Assembly: GCA_016293155.1 (NCBI GenBank)
Contig: JAEDEU010000065.1
Coordinates: forward strand, 1 to 7,941
Length of the DNA: 7,941 nucleotides
Source of the DNA: Clostridiaceae bacterium
Lineage (GTDB): Bacteria > Bacillota > Clostridia > Oscillospirales > Butyricicoccaceae
Reading direction: 5' to 3'
Under the pieces are notes generated by a model, which saw nothing but the letters and a program-made list of their open reading frames with translations, searched no databases and was not told the origin of the DNA. This document shows positions 6,531-7,941 of this stretch, one piece after another (the stretch's first letter is position 1; each line of letters opens with the position of its first letter). Position numbers and translations under genes: made by a program.

Positions 6531-6554
6531 GTCAAAAGTGTCACCAAACTGACA
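6531..6554 (+). promoter_or_regulatory. Bipartite upstream element, copy 2
   Basis: GTCAAAAG (6531-6538), seven bases, then AAACTGACA (6546-6554), ending one base before the -35 of the next promoter. Within it TGTCA/TGACA (6539-6543 and 6550-6554) is a perfect 5-bp inverted repeat with a 6-nt centre. It shares both half-sequences with 5886-5903. A site abutting the -35 could serve an activator or a repressor. Confidence 0.45.
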
Positions 6555-6555
6555 T

Positions 6556-6584
6556 TTGAGAAAGTGAACGCATGGTGGTATAAT
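6556..6584 (+). promoter_or_regulatory. Strong sigma-A promoter of the racemase-like/decarboxylase operon
   Basis: -35 TTGAGA (6556-6561), a 17-nt spacer, and a perfect -10 TATAAT (6579-6584), preceded by TGG as an extended -10. Transcription would start near 6591, giving a leader of about 60 nt before the ATG at 6652. The leader holds the AGGGGG ribosome site; I see no riboswitch-like structure in it. Confidence 0.85.
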
Positions 6585-6651
6585 CACAATATAGCGAGAG
6601 AACGATATTGCGGAGAAATAGAGATATTTTGCCCAAAGGGGGAAAACGGAT

Positions 6652-7668
6652 ATGAGACGATTTGTAATTGACCGGCAGAAGCTGACGGAAAATATCGCTT
6701 CCATCCGCGCGCGTGCCGGTGTGCCGATCATTGCGGTGCTGGACGCGGACGCCTGCGGCATGGGCATGTTCCGCATGGCGGAGCTGCTGGCGGAGCAGGG
6801 CGTGGAGCTGTTCGCGGTCAGCGATCCGGCGGATGCCGTCCGGCTGCGCGGGCGCGGATTTATTACGCAGACCATTCTGGTGCTGCGCTCCACCGCTGTG
6901 GCGGAGGATATCGAACAGATTATTGCGGCGGATGCCGTGGCGAGCATCGGCTCGATGCAGGCGGCGCAGGCGCTGATTGCGGCCTGTGCGGAGCGCGGCA
7001 TTGCGGCGCAGGGTCATCTGCTGGTGCAGACCGGCTGGGGCATGAGCGGCTTTTCCGCGGACGACTATGAGGACATCCGACAGGTGTACCTGTCCACGCC
7101 GGATCTGGAAATCACCGGCATGTACACGCTGACGGCGGACGAAAAAACGCCGTCCAAACAGGCGGCAGTGCTGACGGAACTGGCGGCTCGTCTGCGCAAA
7201 GACGGCATTGATCCGGGTATGCTGCACGCCGCGGAGGATCGCGCCCTGCGCAGCTCGGATACCAGCGTGTTTCTGGACGCGGTGCGCGTACACCGCGCGT
7301 TCGGCGGCAGAATGGAGCCGCTGCACACGGTCGGCTGGTTGGAAACCGAGATTGTTGAGGTACAGGAGCTGGCACGCGGCTCGGTCTGTGCAGGCGTGCA
7401 GCTTCGTCAGCCGATTACGGCGGCGGTCATTCCGGTCGGACTGGCGGACGGCATCGAGGAGCCGGAGCCGGAGAGCAGATTCCGCCGCGCATCCAAGAAA
7501 GGCGGTTCCCCGGTCACGATTGCGGAGCAGCCGGTGCCGGTGCTGACGGTCGGGCAGTACGATACCCTGCTCAATGTCACGGGCATGGCGGTCAAGCCGG
7601 GCGACCTCGTGCGCATTGAGATCGACCCTGCGCAGTACGGCCGGAGGACGGAACAATATGAAATCTGA
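6652..7668 (+). CDS. Alanine-racemase-fold protein lacking the PLP lysine (probable pseudoenzyme)
   Basis: An intact 338-residue protein with the alanine racemase layout: an N-terminal barrel (about 1-225) and a C-terminal beta domain (about 226-330, PVGLADG at 261-267). Family landmarks align, but the catalytic ones are changed. KADAYGHG is LDADACGMG (30-38), so Asp31 replaces the PLP lysine and Cys35 the nearby Tyr. DTGMGRLG is QTGWGMSG (126-133). The histidine of YTH is replaced at YTLTA (158-162). The motif with the second catalytic Tyr (VSYGA) reads VCAGV (245-249). Arg212, aligning with the pyridine-contacting Arg, remains. Alanine racemases are usually 370-390 residues, so it is short. 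AGGGGG lies 9 nt before the ATG under a strong promoter. It overlaps the decarboxylase gene by 11 nt. Racemase activity is unlikely; the real role is unknown. Confidence 0.85.
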   Translation: MRRFVIDRQKLTENIASIRARAGVPIIAVLDADACGMGMFRMAELLAEQGVELFAVSDPADAVRLRGRGFITQTILVLRSTAVAEDIEQIIAADAVASIGSMQAAQALIAACAERGIAAQGHLLVQTGWGMSGFSADDYEDIRQVYLSTPDLEITGMYTLTADEKTPSKQAAVLTELAARLRKDGIDPGMLHAAEDRALRSSDTSVFLDAVRVHRAFGGRMEPLHTVGWLETEIVEVQELARGSVCAGVQLRQPITAAVIPVGLADGIEEPEPESRFRRASKKGGSPVTIAEQPVPVLTVGQYDTLLNVTGMAVKPGDLVRIEIDPAQYGRRTEQYEI

Positions 7669-7941
7669 TGCACCACTTTATGAGGCATTGCGGGAGCTGG
7701 CGGCCGGACAGGCCGCCCGTTTTCATATGCCCGGACATAAGGGCCGCGCGGCATTTGCGCTGCCCGACCCGTTTGCGGTTGACTATACCGAAATCAACGG
7801 CACGGGCAATCTGTACGAGGGCGATGAGCCGATTCTGTCCGCGGAGCGGGCGGCGGCGCGGTATTACGGCGCGGCGGACTGCCTGTTTCTGACCGGCGGC
7901 TCGACGCAGGGCGTGATGACCGCGATTGCGGCGGCGGTGCC
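7658..7941 (+). CDS. Orn/Lys/Arg decarboxylase family protein, N-terminal part (cut by window edge)
   Basis: About 94 residues are visible of a protein usually about 470-490 residues long in Firmicutes (YaaO/SpeA type). These are fold-type-I PLP enzymes that decarboxylate basic amino acids to make diamines or agmatine. Seen directly: FHMPGHKGR (22-30), the substrate-loop region DYTEINGTGNL (42-52; the usual form is TEIDGTDNL) and the PLP-phosphate motif GGSTQG (80-85). The PLP lysine lies beyond the right edge, so activity and substrate cannot be judged. The start ATG is inside the end of the racemase-like gene, with GGAGG 10 nt upstream; the 11-nt overlap points to co-translation. In many Firmicutes this gene precedes tmk, which could be checked in the adjoining sequence. 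Confidence 0.9.
   Translation, partial: MKSDAPLYEALRELAAGQAARFHMPGHKGRAAFALPDPFAVDYTEINGTGNLYEGDEPILSAERAAARYYGAADCLFLTGGSTQGVMTAIAAAV

Noticed and set aside
6530..6546. A possible CtsR heat-shock operator (GGTCAAA repeats) in the upstream element
   Set aside because: Only the first heptad fits. The second heptad is absent or out of register at both 5885 and 6530.
6591..6651. A riboswitch or attenuator in the leader of the racemase-like gene
   Set aside because: The leader is only about 60 nt, with no stable stem, terminator or known riboswitch core visible.
6541..7656. A 371-codon open frame on the minus strand, antisense to the racemase-like gene
   Set aside because: The product is Arg/His-rich with no recognisable domain. 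The plus-strand gene has a promoter, a ribosome site and clear homology.

Overview
This window looks like a chromosomal core region of a moderately high-GC Firmicute, most likely class Clostridia and perhaps an Oscillospirales-type gut anaerobe. The evidence is the G+C-rich coding sequence, strong GGAGG-type ribosome sites, sigma-A-type promoters with extended -10 elements, and the gene families present (prfA, YwlC-type Sua5, ABC-F, YbjN-like, Orn/Lys/Arg decarboxylase). The taxonomic placement is inference. No phage, transposon, CRISPR, tRNA or rRNA signature was seen.

Left part (1-5126, minus strand): five genes that read as one operon, transcribed right to left. They are an ABC-F ATPase with a TTG start, a membrane DUF218 (YdcF/SanA/ElyC-like) protein, peptide chain release factor 1 (prfA), a full-length Sua5/YwlC threonylcarbamoyl-AMP synthase, and the N-terminal part of dephospho-CoA kinase (coaE, running off the left edge). 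Two junctions are ATGA stop/start overlaps (ABC-F to DUF218, and Sua5 to coaE). The other two gaps are 51 and 68 nt. Three of the five genes act on translation: ribosome rescue or tRNA positioning, termination, and t6A tRNA modification. prmC, the usual partner of prfA, is not in this stretch.

Middle part (5127-6651): a cytosolic cyclophilin (minus) has a recognisable promoter and a hairpin terminator that separates it from the ABC-F operon. It is divergent from a short YbjN-like gene (plus) with its own promoter and terminator. A bipartite sequence, GTCAAAAG...AAACTGACA, lies just upstream of the -35 box of the YbjN-like gene and again upstream of the -35 box of the next plus-strand gene. 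This may be a shared regulatory element.

Right part (6652-7941, plus): an intact 338-codon alanine-racemase-fold gene overlaps by 11 nt the start of an Orn/Lys/Arg decarboxylase family gene, which is cut by the right edge. The racemase-like protein has Asp where the PLP-binding Lys should be, Ala where the second catalytic base (Tyr) should be, and has lost several other PLP contacts. It therefore looks like a non-PLP pseudoenzyme kept under a strong promoter and co-translated with a real PLP-enzyme homologue. This is the most unusual thing in the window.
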